Assembly (NCBI GenBank): GCA_032821775.1
Contig: JAVLRN010000004.1
Span: 1,116,001-1,180,000, forward strand
Length of the DNA: 64,000 nt
DNA from: Sanguinoderma infundibulare
Taxonomy: Eukaryota; Basidiomycota; Agaricomycetes; Polyporales; Polyporaceae
Direction: 5' to 3'
Shown here: in pieces, positions 22,560 to 33,600 of the stretch
Numbering within the stretch: the stretch's first letter is position 1
Layout of the letters: each line of letters starts with the position of its first letter
Notes under the pieces: model-generated
Databases searched by the model: none
What the model was told of the DNA's origin: nothing
What the model saw: the letters and a program-made list of their open reading frames with translations, nothing else
Position numbers and translations under genes: made by a program

Positions 22560-23400
22560 AACACGATGTACCGTCAGGGTCTGACTATCATAGGTTGCAC
22601 ATTGCCCCATCGTGCGGCACCTCCTGCTCCCCATCAATCATGCATATCTGGGCGTACGATGGGTTGAGGGGTCCAGGGGCGCGGTGGTCGAATACGAGTA
22701 TGATGAAACTCACCTGGTTGATGCTCTGCAGACTGGGACTCAACCCTCCATGCATGCAAAACACCCTTCCATCGATGATGGCACCTGGTGCAAGGTAGTA
22801 GAAGACCTCACAACACCACCTCCAAACGTTGCTGCTCCCTTACTTTCTTTGACACTCGTCGAAGAAGCCATACACCTGGGTGATTTGCCTTGACTCGTGG
22901 TTTCCGCGGACGAGGGTCATGCATTCCGGATAGCAGACTTTGAGGGCAAGCAGGAGGAGGAACGTCTGGACGCTGTATCGACAAAGTGGCCTGGGGTGCG
23001 AAGCTCAGCACAAAGATGCATCCGATGCGTTATGCACGTACCCATGAACAGGTAATTCGTCTCTGGGCAAGGCCCGCCAACCTTGAAGAGCTCCATCATG
23101 TCCCAGAACTGCCCATATATGTCCCCATACATCTCAAACCCTGTGTTACTTGGCGCGTTCATCCCAGCACACAACTAACTAGAGATGTGCTCACTGTTAC
23201 TGGGGAGTCGACCACCTGCACATTGGCCTCCTCGATGAGGATCTTGCGGGTCTTAAGACGGAGCCGCTTGACTTGTTCTTCGGAGATGGGCTCGCACTGG
23301 AGGAGCTGCTCGATTTGTCTGCTGGGGCATGTCAAGGACTGAGCGGAACAGGTATCGGCTTGCAGATGACGATGACGAACTTGTCAAGGTCACTCGGCAT
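22560..23400 (-). pseudogene. PP4-type Ser/Thr phosphatase catalytic subunit, N-terminal part
   Basis: ATG at 23400 opens a short exon (MPSDLD), spliced at 23381/23318 to [19 protein letters not shown] and [17 protein letters not shown] intron follows. The next exon has [20 protein letters not shown] and [10 protein letters not shown]. After another intron come [27 protein letters not shown] and [16 protein letters not shown]. It fades at [11 protein letters not shown] followed by two stops. The order fits the PP2A/PP4/PP6 group and is closest to PP4 (Pph3). The metal-binding His of GDxHG is Tyr here, and stops and frameshifts are present, so it is inactive. The last third is missing and the sequence runs on into eIF4G. 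Confidence 0.78.
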
Positions 23401-24253
23401 CCCGCTAGAGCGAGGATAAGTGGGAAGAGCAGCGTGCAAGTCCGCGCCAAGGGAGAGCCTGGAGGATGAAGAATGTCGACAACGAAGACGACTAGAGGCG
23501 CCCATGACCGGCTAGGAGTGACCATCTTCGCACTGCACCCTCTCTCGTTTGAGTCCCCAAGGGCTGTTATGGCTACAGTGACCATGCTTTCTCCTCCAGC
23601 TCTAATGCTTTCTGCCTCCCTCTTTCTTGTGATCACACTCGCCTTGAGCACAAGGCGCCATCGCACTCCCTCCACACCAAGTTCTTCGGTACCTCCCTCC
23701 TCCCCACCGAGCATCCGCTCTATCTCTCACTCCTGCACCACCAGCCTCCGATGACTCAGGATGCTCTGCCAACTCCTGCGACACCTCCCTCTCGCCCCCA
23801 CCCCACTGCACCGCCCTGCCGCCCCTCAGCTGCTTCTTCCCCTCACACGCCCGCTACGGCAACCAGTCCGATGCTCTGCAAGGGTCTTCTTCCCTGACCC
23901 ACGTGCGATGGCAGTTTGTTCACTTGGATGATGGATCGTGACCCTAGCTCCCCCTGGAGCCTGCCTGCAGACCTTTATCACGCTGGTGAGTAGACCGAAT
24001 TTCTGGTGGATGATCTCCACATTCTCCATCCGCTGCATTCGGAATTCCCATCCGCCTTCTGCACATCTCACGCCGACCAGACTGCACCCCCAGAACAAGC
24101 ATGAGCACAAGGGCCAGAACTCGTTCCCAAATCCACTCCCACTTTCTCTCACCATCCGCCGACTCCGCCTCAGTCTGAGCCGGAGCAGGCCCCGGCCCTG
24201 ATGCTCGAGCCCGGCGTCACCTTGTCCAGCTCTTCCCTCTTCCTAGAGCTCAC
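23401..24253. other. No recognised gene
   Basis: Pyrimidine-rich, Pro/Ser-coding low-complexity sequence. A minus-strand frame (23826-24155) has no known motif. It could be intron or flank of the captured fragments on either side. Confidence 0.25.
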
Positions 24254-25203
24254 CAAAACTCGCTCAGCAACCCTCCGTACCCGGGCTACACTGCCATTGG
24301 TGGCACAAACTGGATCGACGTCGACACGACCGTGTACAACAACTCGCTCATCCTGACGTACAACTATGCGCACGGCAGCGCGACGATCAATGGTTGCTAG
24401 TTGCACTGTACGAGGCGACAGTGCTGTCGCTGATTGACCAGGTGAACAAGTTCCTGGACAGCAGGGTCGCGGACAAGCCCATGATGGTGTCGTGGACGAG
24501 CAAGAATGCGTTGTTCTCGGTGTGGATCGGGATCAACGACATCGGAAACAGCTACTACCAGAGCAGAGACCAGGACACATGAGTACATGGTGAACGGTTG
24601 CGATGCGGAAGGTGATGTATTAAACGTACGGGACAGGTTCTCGGACATGCTCCTGGACTCATACTTTGGCCAGGTTCAGGAGCTTGTGAGTCATTTCATT
24701 CTTCCGCCTGCAGTAGTATGCACAAGCATCAGTGAGGCCTTTCGTTTTGTTGGCTGACCATGTCCTTGCAGCGATGTCGGTGCAAGGAACTTCCTCTTCA
24801 TCAATGTTCTGCCTCTCAACCAGTCCCCACTGGTCAGTTATGATGCAATACGTCATCATGAAGAAGCTCACCATTTCTCTTCCCCAGATGCTGGCTCAGA
24901 GTGCTGATGCACAGGCTCTTGAGAAGACTGTTATCGCAGGCTTTAACGCGAAGCTCGCGGAGAGGGCACAATCATTCGCTGCTACGAATGCTGGAGTGCG
25001 TATTCCGTCAATGAACCGGTGAGGTGGTGCATGGCGGTGGCTTATGTTTTGCTGAAGGTCCGGACTTGGCTTTGGGACTCGAACACAGTGTTCACCACAG
25101 TCTTGGACGATTCGACGGCGTACGGGTTCATCGACAACACCTCATATGGGGGCATGGGCAACTTCTGGGGGAATAACTACCATCTGTCCAGTGCATCTTC
25201 GTA
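24254..25203 (+). pseudogene. CE16-type acetylesterase (SGNH/GDSL), C-terminal exons
   Basis: The plus strand reads NPPYPGYTAIGGTNWIDV, TTVYNNSLILTYNYAHG, then in another frame LSLIDQVNKFLD, ALFSVWIGINDIGNSYYQS, FSDMLLDSYFGQVQEL, VGARNFLFINVLPLNQSPL, MLAQSADAQALEKTVI, VRTWLWDSNTVFTTVLDD, NTSYG and FWGNNYHLS. GIND is SGNH block III; the last His is the expected catalytic one. Such secreted enzymes deacetylate hemicellulose-derived sugars. Introns keep GT-AG ends at 24686, 24835 and 24992. The signal peptide and GDS block are missing. There is a frameshift at 24400, and one intron start reads ATGAGT where GTGAGT is expected. Confidence 0.75.
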
Positions 25204-25710
25204 GACTTTCATCTGTGCTTCTACATCGGCTCATCAAAAACATGTTCTCACCTTTTGGTGCAGGTGCGGCACAGGCACTATGGGGACAAGGTGTGGCCGT
25301 GGTGCTGAACGAAACGGTCTGGTAAAAGGTTGGAATACAAGGATGGTAGCAGGGAGAAGGATGAATGGTCCTTGGACGATGAGGACGATCTCAGGGTGGA
25401 GGACGAGGAGGACAGGGATGGTGGGGACGACTATGGGTATGCTTGCACCGGCTATGCACCCATGTAACAACTATGTACACTTTTGTCAAATCGCACACTA
25501 TTATTTCGGACAGGAATGCCACTAAGACTTTTGTCCATACCATTTGTGTCCATACCATTGTTGCTCAGGAATTGCTCCATGCCATTCCGAAGAATCTTGT
25601 GTGCGTGAAACTGAGTAGCAAATCATAACTCTATGCGCGCAAGTCCACGTCCATGACGTGCATCCACTTTCTGTCTCCGCATCCTCTTCCTCACCCTGCT
25701 CTTCATCTTC

Positions 25711-27228
25711 CTACTCACCCCAGTCTGTGCGAGTGCGATAGTCCAGCTGGTAAGCGGCACCCCAAGCAAAGCGAAGATAGTCCCATCCCCATCGCCCGGC
25801 CTCCGCCCCCTCCAAGCTGACCTCCCAGTTGCCGTTCCTCCGCGTCCAGTCATATTCCAGCAACTCTGACGACAGAAAGTCTTCAGTGTCTTCCGCTTCC
25901 AGGGGCAGGTAGCCCCACTGCTTTGCGGCATCTAGGACCATGTCATCATTGACCACGACCTCAGCATCGCCACCCAGCTCTTTAGAGAGGTCGCCACGAA
26001 CACTCTTCACAGCCACCTCGATGTCCTCCCCCTCCTGTGGGTGAAACAAGGTGACTGCGATGGTGGTTAGCTTCCCCCCCCCTCTACCTGACCAGTCCAT
26101 GAGGAGAACGCTGTCTTTGCAGCTGTAGCGGAGTAGGGAGGCCACACAATGTACACCGATGCGTGAATGTGTATGGTGGGTATGTTCTGAAAGATCTTGA
26201 CCTGCGCTGCCCACTCTGGTTTTTGTCAGAATCGTAAGCACCAGTCTACGATCTGTGAAGCCCATAAGTCTGGCCCATCACTCTTGTTCATGAAAAAAAG
26301 ATATACCTGGCCCTCCTTTCCATATGTGAGGTCTTGGAAGTAGCGGTATTCCTTGGACAACCACTTCAGAGTCATGTCCTCACAAAAAAAAGTCCAGAGC
26401 TCACCTTGTCATCGCAGTATGGCCAAAGTCACAGGAGTGCCAGTGAGGGTGGCAAATAGGGGGCAATGGGACTGTAGCAGCAAAGGGGTTGAACGTCTCT
26501 GTATCTGATGTATGCGAGGGTGAGTGTCCTTAGCCTTGAGAAGGAGGACCATGCTTCTTTGTTTGCGTCCCAGTTGAACTGGATAGCCATCTCATGTGAG
26601 AGAATGAGGTTGAGGTCCTGAACACAGTGGGCGTGACTGGTCCTAACAGTACGTGTCTGCAGGGGATGAGAAATCAGCAGGGATGCAAACAGATGTATGC
26701 ATGCACATTAAGCAGAGACTCTAAAGCACCCAAGGAAAAGATAATGGGATGCTCGTACAAGTCTGCCTCGAATTGCTCATATGCTCCTTCAAAGCTGGCT
26801 GCCCACTGAGCCTTCTTCCGCCAGGCCTGGAGCTGCTCTTCATCCATTGGAAACTCGCCAGAGGGAAAGTTGCCCAGTCCTGAGGGACGGCGGCGGCACT
26901 TTTTACAGTCTTGGTCTACGTCTGCTTTGACCTAAACAGCATGTTAGAATACACCAGTTCTGAGATGCATCAATAGCAATACTCGCAATAACCCATATCT
27001 TGACCCATAACTCGTATGGTAGCCTCTCCTTAGCACGTCAAGGGCAAGCAACCTGGAAACAGCCAGGCTGTCCTCGGAGCGTGTAGGCCTTTCCTCGTTG
27101 AGCAGCCATGACAAGGATGTAGAGTAGAGTATACAACTAGAGTACATGACAGGACCTTCAGGTTTGGGCAGTTCGGGCTTTCTGGGCTGTTCGCTGCCTA
27201 TTAGGCATCTGGCGCGTGCAGCTCCCAT
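25711..27228 (-). pseudogene. Unrecognised multi-exon gene, decayed
   Basis: Several minus-strand blocks look protein-like and share direction: CKKCRRRPSGLGNFPSGEF and EQLQAWRKKAQWAASFEGAY (26940-26750), EMAIQFNWDANKEAWSSF (about 26600), GREGQVYLFFMNKSDGPDLW-like text near 26300, and a 100-residue acidic C-terminal block (25990-25711) with EDIEVAVKSVRGDLSKELGG. They probably belong to one gene of unknown family. Stops between blocks could be introns or damage. Confidence 0.35.
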
Positions 27229-27366
27229 GGATAGATGCCATTAAGCACGTTTCCCCCTTGGACGACCCCATACCTCCCTTGGATGACCCGATGCCTCCCT
27301 TGGACAACTCAATCCTGCCCTTGCCTCACCACTCCTGAGTCCTCCACATCCCCATCATCTGCGCTG

Positions 27367-28400
27367 GTTGCCGCGGAGGACTTCCCCACCGCCTTCGGTG
27401 CAGCCTGTCAGCAACGCTCCTTCCTCCGTAATGTGGACTGTAGCACCAGTACGCCCCGCTCCTCAGCGCTGCGGAATATGCGCACTTCTCCAAGATTTCT
27501 GGTACCTTAGGTTTATGCATGCTGGCGAAGATGTGTCAGCAGACTGGGCAGGGTCTGGGCACGATCGAAGGCGGTATTGTGACCCTGGTGGAGAGCAAGC
27601 TGTGGCTGAAAGGTATGGATCTCGCTTTAAGGAAAAGACCGAGCAGTCCAAGGCTAAGGCGCGCCATCAGGGCGAAGTTGTCAGTGATGGAAAGGATTTG
27701 AAGGCAATGGCTCGCAAAATGTGCAAAGGCTCAAAGGCGCATGAAGCCCATATGGATGCTCGGAAGAAGACAAAGACTCACGTTGAGCACAAGATGTACG
27801 AAGCAATCATCGCAGAGGCGGGTCAAGATGCTCCTCAAGCCAGCATTGGTCCTATCATCGATGCCACGGGTGCAATGGTGAGTACATGCGTGGCTTTCAT
27901 CTTGTCAGGTCGTGCTGACGATGTGCTGTAGCTCAGGGAGGTGTCTTTGTTGGCTGATGTAGCCAAGGCATCATGGACACCCTCTACGGATCCCATGCGC
28001 CTCCCGAAATCCGACACAACCTGCACCTAGTCACTGAGTCAAGTCGTACTGACCCAGACAGTCTCGCAAGGTGGCCCATGCACCCGAGGAGCGCAAGAAG
28101 TGGATTCGAGCAGAAGATGCGAGGTTACGCAAGCAGGTGGATGACAAGGCCGAACGTAAGTACATCTTGCTTCTTTGCGTCTTCGTTGCTGCTTACAGAG
28201 TGGTAGTCATTGCTCACATGCCGCAAATTCATGTTGTCGTCGAGGAGATTAACACCCAAAGCGTCGCTCGAGCTATTCTCCTCAAGCTTCAACGAGCTCC
28301 TCGGTCAACACGCAAATCTGTTCTGGGGGTCATCTCTGGAATGGATGTTAAAGGGAGTCGTGGGCCTCAGCGCGGGCCACCCGCCCAAGGTCTCCTAGGT
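27367..28400 (+). pseudogene. TFIP11-like splicing factor fragment (G-patch region onward)
   Basis: The plus strand reads LLSSAEYAHFSKISG, then a G-patch (MLAKMCQQTGQGLGTIEGG with IVTLVESKL). After a frameshift near 27635 it reads FKEKTEQSKAKARHQGEVV, VEHKMYEAIIAEAG and IGPIIDATGAM. Past a GTGAGT...TGTAG intron (27882-27930) come LREVSLLADVAKASWTPSTD and EIRHNLHLVTES. Then RAEDARLRKQVDD and, after another intron, PQIHVVVEEINTQS and FNELLGQH. This matches the TFIP11/Ntr1 family, which activates Prp43 for spliceosome disassembly. Both ends are missing. Frameshifts show it is not functional. Confidence 0.75.
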
Positions 28401-28430
28401 ACAGTAGTATTTACCACCAGTGAGTATTTC

Positions 28431-30065
28431 CCATTTTGGAACCCCAACAGGCGCAGGGGGTGGGAGGTCCAGGCCTGAGCTGGTGCTTAGTCCCCAGGGG
28501 AGGCGCCCATAGGCAGTAGTTCAGTCCAGGATTACAAAGAGCTACACGCTGGGTTTTGATAGATATAAATCGCCTCACGCTTTGCTTCGTTCTGCTAACC
28601 AAGGCTTACAGCCACTTTCATATGTATACGAAAAACGCGTTTTTCGCGGGCCCGGCACTCTCAAGGTGTCTCTGGAGACGCTGGAGATCACGAGATCCAA
28701 ACCCTGAAGGGTGTGATGAGTGACTCTGTGTGACCCAGAGGTGACCAACAGCATGTCCCTTACCGGTGCCGTTTCTCTCATCCAAACGGCATATTTCTCA
28801 CTTCTTCTTGTCTACAGCACAACATTAACTGAACTGACATAATCTTTTCTGTTTCTATTGAGGATAATGGCTCCGAGTGTGGTATCGAGCAAATGAGTGA
28901 TGCGGTGACTCTTCAGTTCTCCGGCTTTATCGGCGGTCCGTCAGGCCGGCTCAGCATTCCGGTAGCCAAGCGCTCTACAGACACTGGCTCGCCAAAAAAC
29001 AGTTTTTTCTGTATCGTCCTGAAAAGCATGGTAAACCGGATAAAAGTACATGTTACGCGTAAACGGTTTCGCTTCGTCCCAGATATAAGTACATTAGTCA
29101 TGTCTGCTTCTGCTTCTTCATCCTCGCTCGCGACGGGGCTGCACGTGGCTAGGCCGGAACATTCTCCACGGCATCCCTGTAAGCATCCTCCCAGGCCTCA
29201 AGGAAGCGGTGTGCAACCCACTCCCGGGTCGCCAGTGGCTTCTCTGCTGTCGTTATATGCACCTCCAATCAGACTGACCCTAGGTGGGTCCCAGGCTCAT
29301 GAAATGAAAGGAGCCAACCAGTGCTGTCGGATTTAAGCAGGGTAGACATCTGGAGGCCCTGCATTGTTCGGGTCCCTAGACCCCTAGCTTGGGTCTTCTT
29401 CCCCAAGTCAGAGGCTAAATCGATGGCCTCCAACGGCTGTAAGGTCATAAGCCTCTCAATGGCACCCCTTAACTCTCTCTTTTGGGATGCCTGCTTCAAA
29501 TCTGGTAAGTTCCGCACAGAAAGGTAAGGGTTCAGACTCACCTTAAGTATTGAGGCGTGAGAGGGAGGGGGTGCATTCATCGTTTTTTCAGAGGGAGACT
29601 GCAGGACAGAGTAGGGTCAGAACGGTGAGGACCAGGAGTGCAGATGAAAGGGGGCCTTACCTTTGTGGAGAGCAGGGAAGCTGGGGGAATGATACCCAGG
29701 TCCCAGCTTAAGTACGCTCTTCTTCCGGGAACCTACAGTTCGCTCACACCTGTAGTGCACCCATGTTGCTATTTTAGCCACGGGGAAGCTGTCGAATGGG
29801 GGAATGGTGAGTTCCTCACTGCGATGCTGACCGACGACTGCACACCCCCCAGCACGAGAGAGAAGATCCTTCATGCTGAGCACCGGGTGTGCGACCTGGG
29901 CACGGGAGCAGAAGATGTTGGGGAGGTCCTGCACAGGAATACCTCATGCATACCGGAAGAGGCATCCCGCAATGGGTAAGTTCCGTTCTTCTGCCGCAGA
30001 ATAAGTCAGCAAGCGCCACATATCGAGGAGGAAAACACCTTTCTTCCCTCGACCCTCGAATCCCC
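28431..30065. other. No recognised gene
   Basis: Short frames only. The palindromic word AAAAACGCGTTTTT at 28631-28644 stands out but has no clear role. No tRNA cloverleaf could be drawn. The last 500 bp may hold the kinase-like gene's promoter or further upstream exons. Confidence 0.3.
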
Positions 30066-30202
30066 ATGGACCCTGGCCCTACGTTCTCGCCTGGCGAGAA
30101 AGTCATTATACAAGCAGCAGACCGCACCCTCATCTTCACCGTCGACAGACCTTGCGTGCCATTCACCCAAACGGTCATGCTCATCGCCCGCTCTCTGCAG
30201 CT

Positions 30203-30207
30203 GGGTC
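30203..30207. repeat. Copia target-site duplication, left copy
   Basis: GGGTC directly before the LTR start at 30208, matching 36727-36731. Removing the element and one copy rejoins the kinase-like frame. Confidence 0.9.
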
Positions 30208-30558
30208 TGTGGAGCACAGTGGGGGTTGCCCACTGTGGGGTGCAACTAGATGCAGCAGTCACACATACTCACCTGGCTAGAGAGGTAGAGAGGCTGTAGA
30301 GGTGAGTGAGGAGAAGAGTAGAAGAACTCTAGATATTAGGGCCAATAGGGGCCATATATATACTACAGAGCGTACTGCATTACTAAGGCTATACAGTACA
30401 AGACATGCCATACTGGGATACAAGGTATGGCATCACATGAGACCATCATGTGTGGTGGCTATACAGTGCCTGTGCAATGGATGTGATATCGGGCTGTGCC
30501 GATATCAAGATATGCAGCTATGCTGTGCAACACTATGCTCAGCTATGCGCGTTCAATA
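30208..30558 (-). repeat. 3' LTR of the Copia element
   Basis: Read on the minus strand it starts TATTGAACGCGC and ends GCTCCACA. It contains two perfect hairpins: CACAGTGGG/CCCACTGTG (30215-30237) and GATATCGG/CCGATATC (30485-30506). Relative to the 5' LTR it has lost CpG at five places and kept it at one. Confidence 0.95.
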
Positions 30559-30570
30559 CTCCCCCTCGCT
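30559..30570 (-). other. Polypurine tract of the Copia element
   Basis: Minus strand AGCGAGGGGGAG directly precedes the 3' LTR start TATTGAAC, as needed for plus-strand priming. Confidence 0.8.
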
Positions 30571-30608
30571 AAGTATGCACTCGCAAGTATGCAAGCGGAT
30601 ATGGCGCT

Positions 30609-33600
30609 TTAAGCTGCCTTAGGGAAATGCAAGCCAAGATGAGGACGGAAGTGGTGGAACTTCACAGTGCCCAAATTCTTGGTGAAAATATCAGCGGGAT
30701 TATCAGTCCCTTCGACATAGAATATGTCAGTGATACCTCGATCGTACACTTCGTGAATATAATGGTAACGGATGTCGATGTGCTTCGACCTTGCTTCTGT
30801 GACAGCATTTTGTCCGATGTGTATGGAGCCTTGATTATCTCCAGATAGTGGTATGCGACCGAGGTTATAGCCAAGTTCAGCAAGCAAGTTGTGAACCCAG
30901 ACTATTTGGCAACTACAGTCGCTCATTGCCATATACTCAGCCTCAGTGGAGGAAAGAGCAATGGTCTTCTGCGCACGTGAAACCCACGAGAATGTGCAGT
31001 TCGCTAACTTTAGCATGAAGCCGGTTTGCGATCGTCGAGAGTGTGGGTCTGAAGCCCAGTCACTGTCAGTTGCGGCAATTAAGCCGAGTTGACAATCACC
31101 GTTGTAAACCAAGGCATAGTTCTTGGTACCAAAGAGGTAGCAGCAAATGTGAAGTGCCTTGCTGAGATGATCCTCGGTCGGGTTTGCAGCATACTGTGCC
31201 AGTTTGGTCACAGTGAAAGCTATATCCAGCCTCGTACCTAGCATGAGGTAGAGTAGAGAGCCGATAACTTTCTGGTACCTGGAGCGAAGCTCCGGTGTAG
31301 CTTGTCCTGTGTTGGGAGCAGGTATGTAACCCGCAGGGAGTGGAGTTGAAGATGGTCGCACATTCGTCATGCCGCAGTGGTCCAGTACTTTCTTCAAATA
31401 TGTGCATTGATCTAAAAAGATCTTCCGGCCAATACGAGTGATGCGCATGTGCAAAAACTCCTTCGCATCACCTAAGTCGCGGCATTCCCACTTGTTCATG
31501 AAGCGAGCTTTAAGTCTAGCTACAAGCTTCTTGTTGCGCCCACAGAAAAGTGCATCGTCAATGTAGACGATTACAACTACTATAGCACCATCAGAGTGAC
31601 GCTTGTAGATGTATAAACCTGCATCGTTGGTGAGCTGGTGATAGCCCATCAACTTCATGGACTCAGACAAGGTGTGCCACCATGCTAAACCTGCCTGCTT
31701 AAGTTCATATAGAGCACACTTCAGTCTGAAGACTTTGTGCTCAGAGCCAGGGATGCGAAATCCTTCTGGCTGCTCCAGGTAGATCTCCTCGTCCAGCTTG
31801 CCGTATAGATAAGCACTGCGCACATCGAGTCCTGAGATGTGCCAGTCCTCGAGTGCTGCAAGGCCCATGATGAGACATACTGTCTCAAAGCGGACAACTG
31901 GGGAGAATATCTTGTCAAAGTCTTCACCTTCAACCTGGGAGAAGCCTTTCGCTACAAGTCTGGCTTTCTTGCGGCCGTCAGTTTTGATGTTGAATATCCA
32001 GCGGTTTTTCACGACCTTACGTCCTTTCAGACTGTCGACCAAGTCATAAACATCGCGCCTGTGAAGGGCCTCTAATTCTTCGCAGCAAGCGGTAAACCAC
32101 TCCTTTTGCTCAGCCTTTGGTAGACTGGTAATATCACGATAAGTCCACTCACGCACATTGGGCGGTGAGACTTTCTCCCCCTCATCTGGTGGAATTGCCT
32201 TTGCGATAAGGTATTGGATGAGACTAGCTCCCCCTTCCCGGCATAGTTTTGCCACATCAATTCTAGAGGCATGCAAGACACCTTCGACTTCTTCTGACGA
32301 GTGACCTGATGACTCTTCTTCTGATTCATATTCGTCTTCATCTTCTTCCTCATCGTCATCATCATCATCGTCATCATCAGGGTCTGAGCGATCTGGACTA
32401 GGAGTGGCCAACTGAGATTGAGGCAGAGGTTCTGCAGGTATAGGTGTTGGGTCTGAGCCCAAGTCCTCCTCTTCCTCATCATTGTCGTCGCTACCACTAG
32501 ACAAGATTACAGGGGTTGATTCCCTGTGCGTGCGCATCGAAGGTGGAAGTGGAATGGGTGGTCCACATACAGCGGATCTATCGCATGATTGTGGAAGTGA
32601 TCGGGCATGGCTAGGTCCGGGAACCTGCTCATCCCTTGAAGGTGGTGCGGTCCGAGAGCGACTTGGTATCTCGCCAACCAACCTCTTCCATGATCCCTGT
32701 TTCTCAACATCCTTAAAAATGTCTATAGGGTGACGTGATTCACTATAGACATTACCTTCGCGAACTGGTACATTCTGCTCCCTCACAGACCGTCGTGGTG
32801 CGACTGGCTGTTCAACCGGAGGAGGTTGCGGCGGCAGAGGGTGTTGCACTACTGGTACATCTCCTCCGCGCTGTGCATGAGGTTGAGGAGGTACAGGAGG
32901 TACAGCTGGAGCTGGTGCATGCGCTTGGCCTTGCGCATTTCCCTTGCCCTTTGTGGAAGGTTTTCTGGGAGGACGACATTGCTCTTCGTCGTCATCAGGG
33001 AGTAAAGAAGGAGTAGTTGCCTGGTCTGCAGGTTCAACTGGTTCGGGCGCACTCTGCTGCCCATGTCGCTTCTTTTCATGTGTGCATTTCAGAAACAAAC
33101 TTTCGTCAAATAGCGCTTGAGCAGCTGTGAAGATGACATTGTTTGGTGAGCGCATAAACTTATGATTGTGGTTACCGGCACCAACACCAAGATAAATCAT
33201 CAGCTCAGATTTGGGTGATAATTTATTCTTGCGGACTTTGGGGGGCAAAAAGACATATGCACCACAACCGAATACGCGTAGGTGACTGATGTCTGGCTTG
33301 GTACCATTCAAAAGTTCATAAGGTGTCCGCCATTCAAGGCATCGAATAGGTGTCCTGTTGTACAGGTGCGCTGCATGTTCGAAGGAGAATTCCCACCAAG
33401 ATTGAGGGATGCAGGCGTCATGCCGCATTGCCTCGCTCTTGTCCATGAGCATACGAATGATTCGCTCAGCGCGGCCATTCTGTTGATGAATATGAGGTGC
33501 ACTAGGTATGATCTCGATGCCTCTGTCTTTGAGCATGTTGTTGAAGGCGTGTGATTTGAGTTCGCCTCCAGAATCTGATTTCCACTTGATTACTTTCACA

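Noticed and set aside
23253..23714. Minus-strand ORF of 153 codons
   Set aside because: Its start region is out of frame with the phosphatase exons it overlaps, and the rest is low-complexity.
28600..28780. Possible tRNA gene near AAAAACGCGTTTTT
   Set aside because: No acceptor stem, T-arm consensus or cloverleaf could be drawn on either strand.
30302..30622. Duplicate ORF also seen at 36470
   Set aside because: It is inside the two Copia LTRs and is not a gene.
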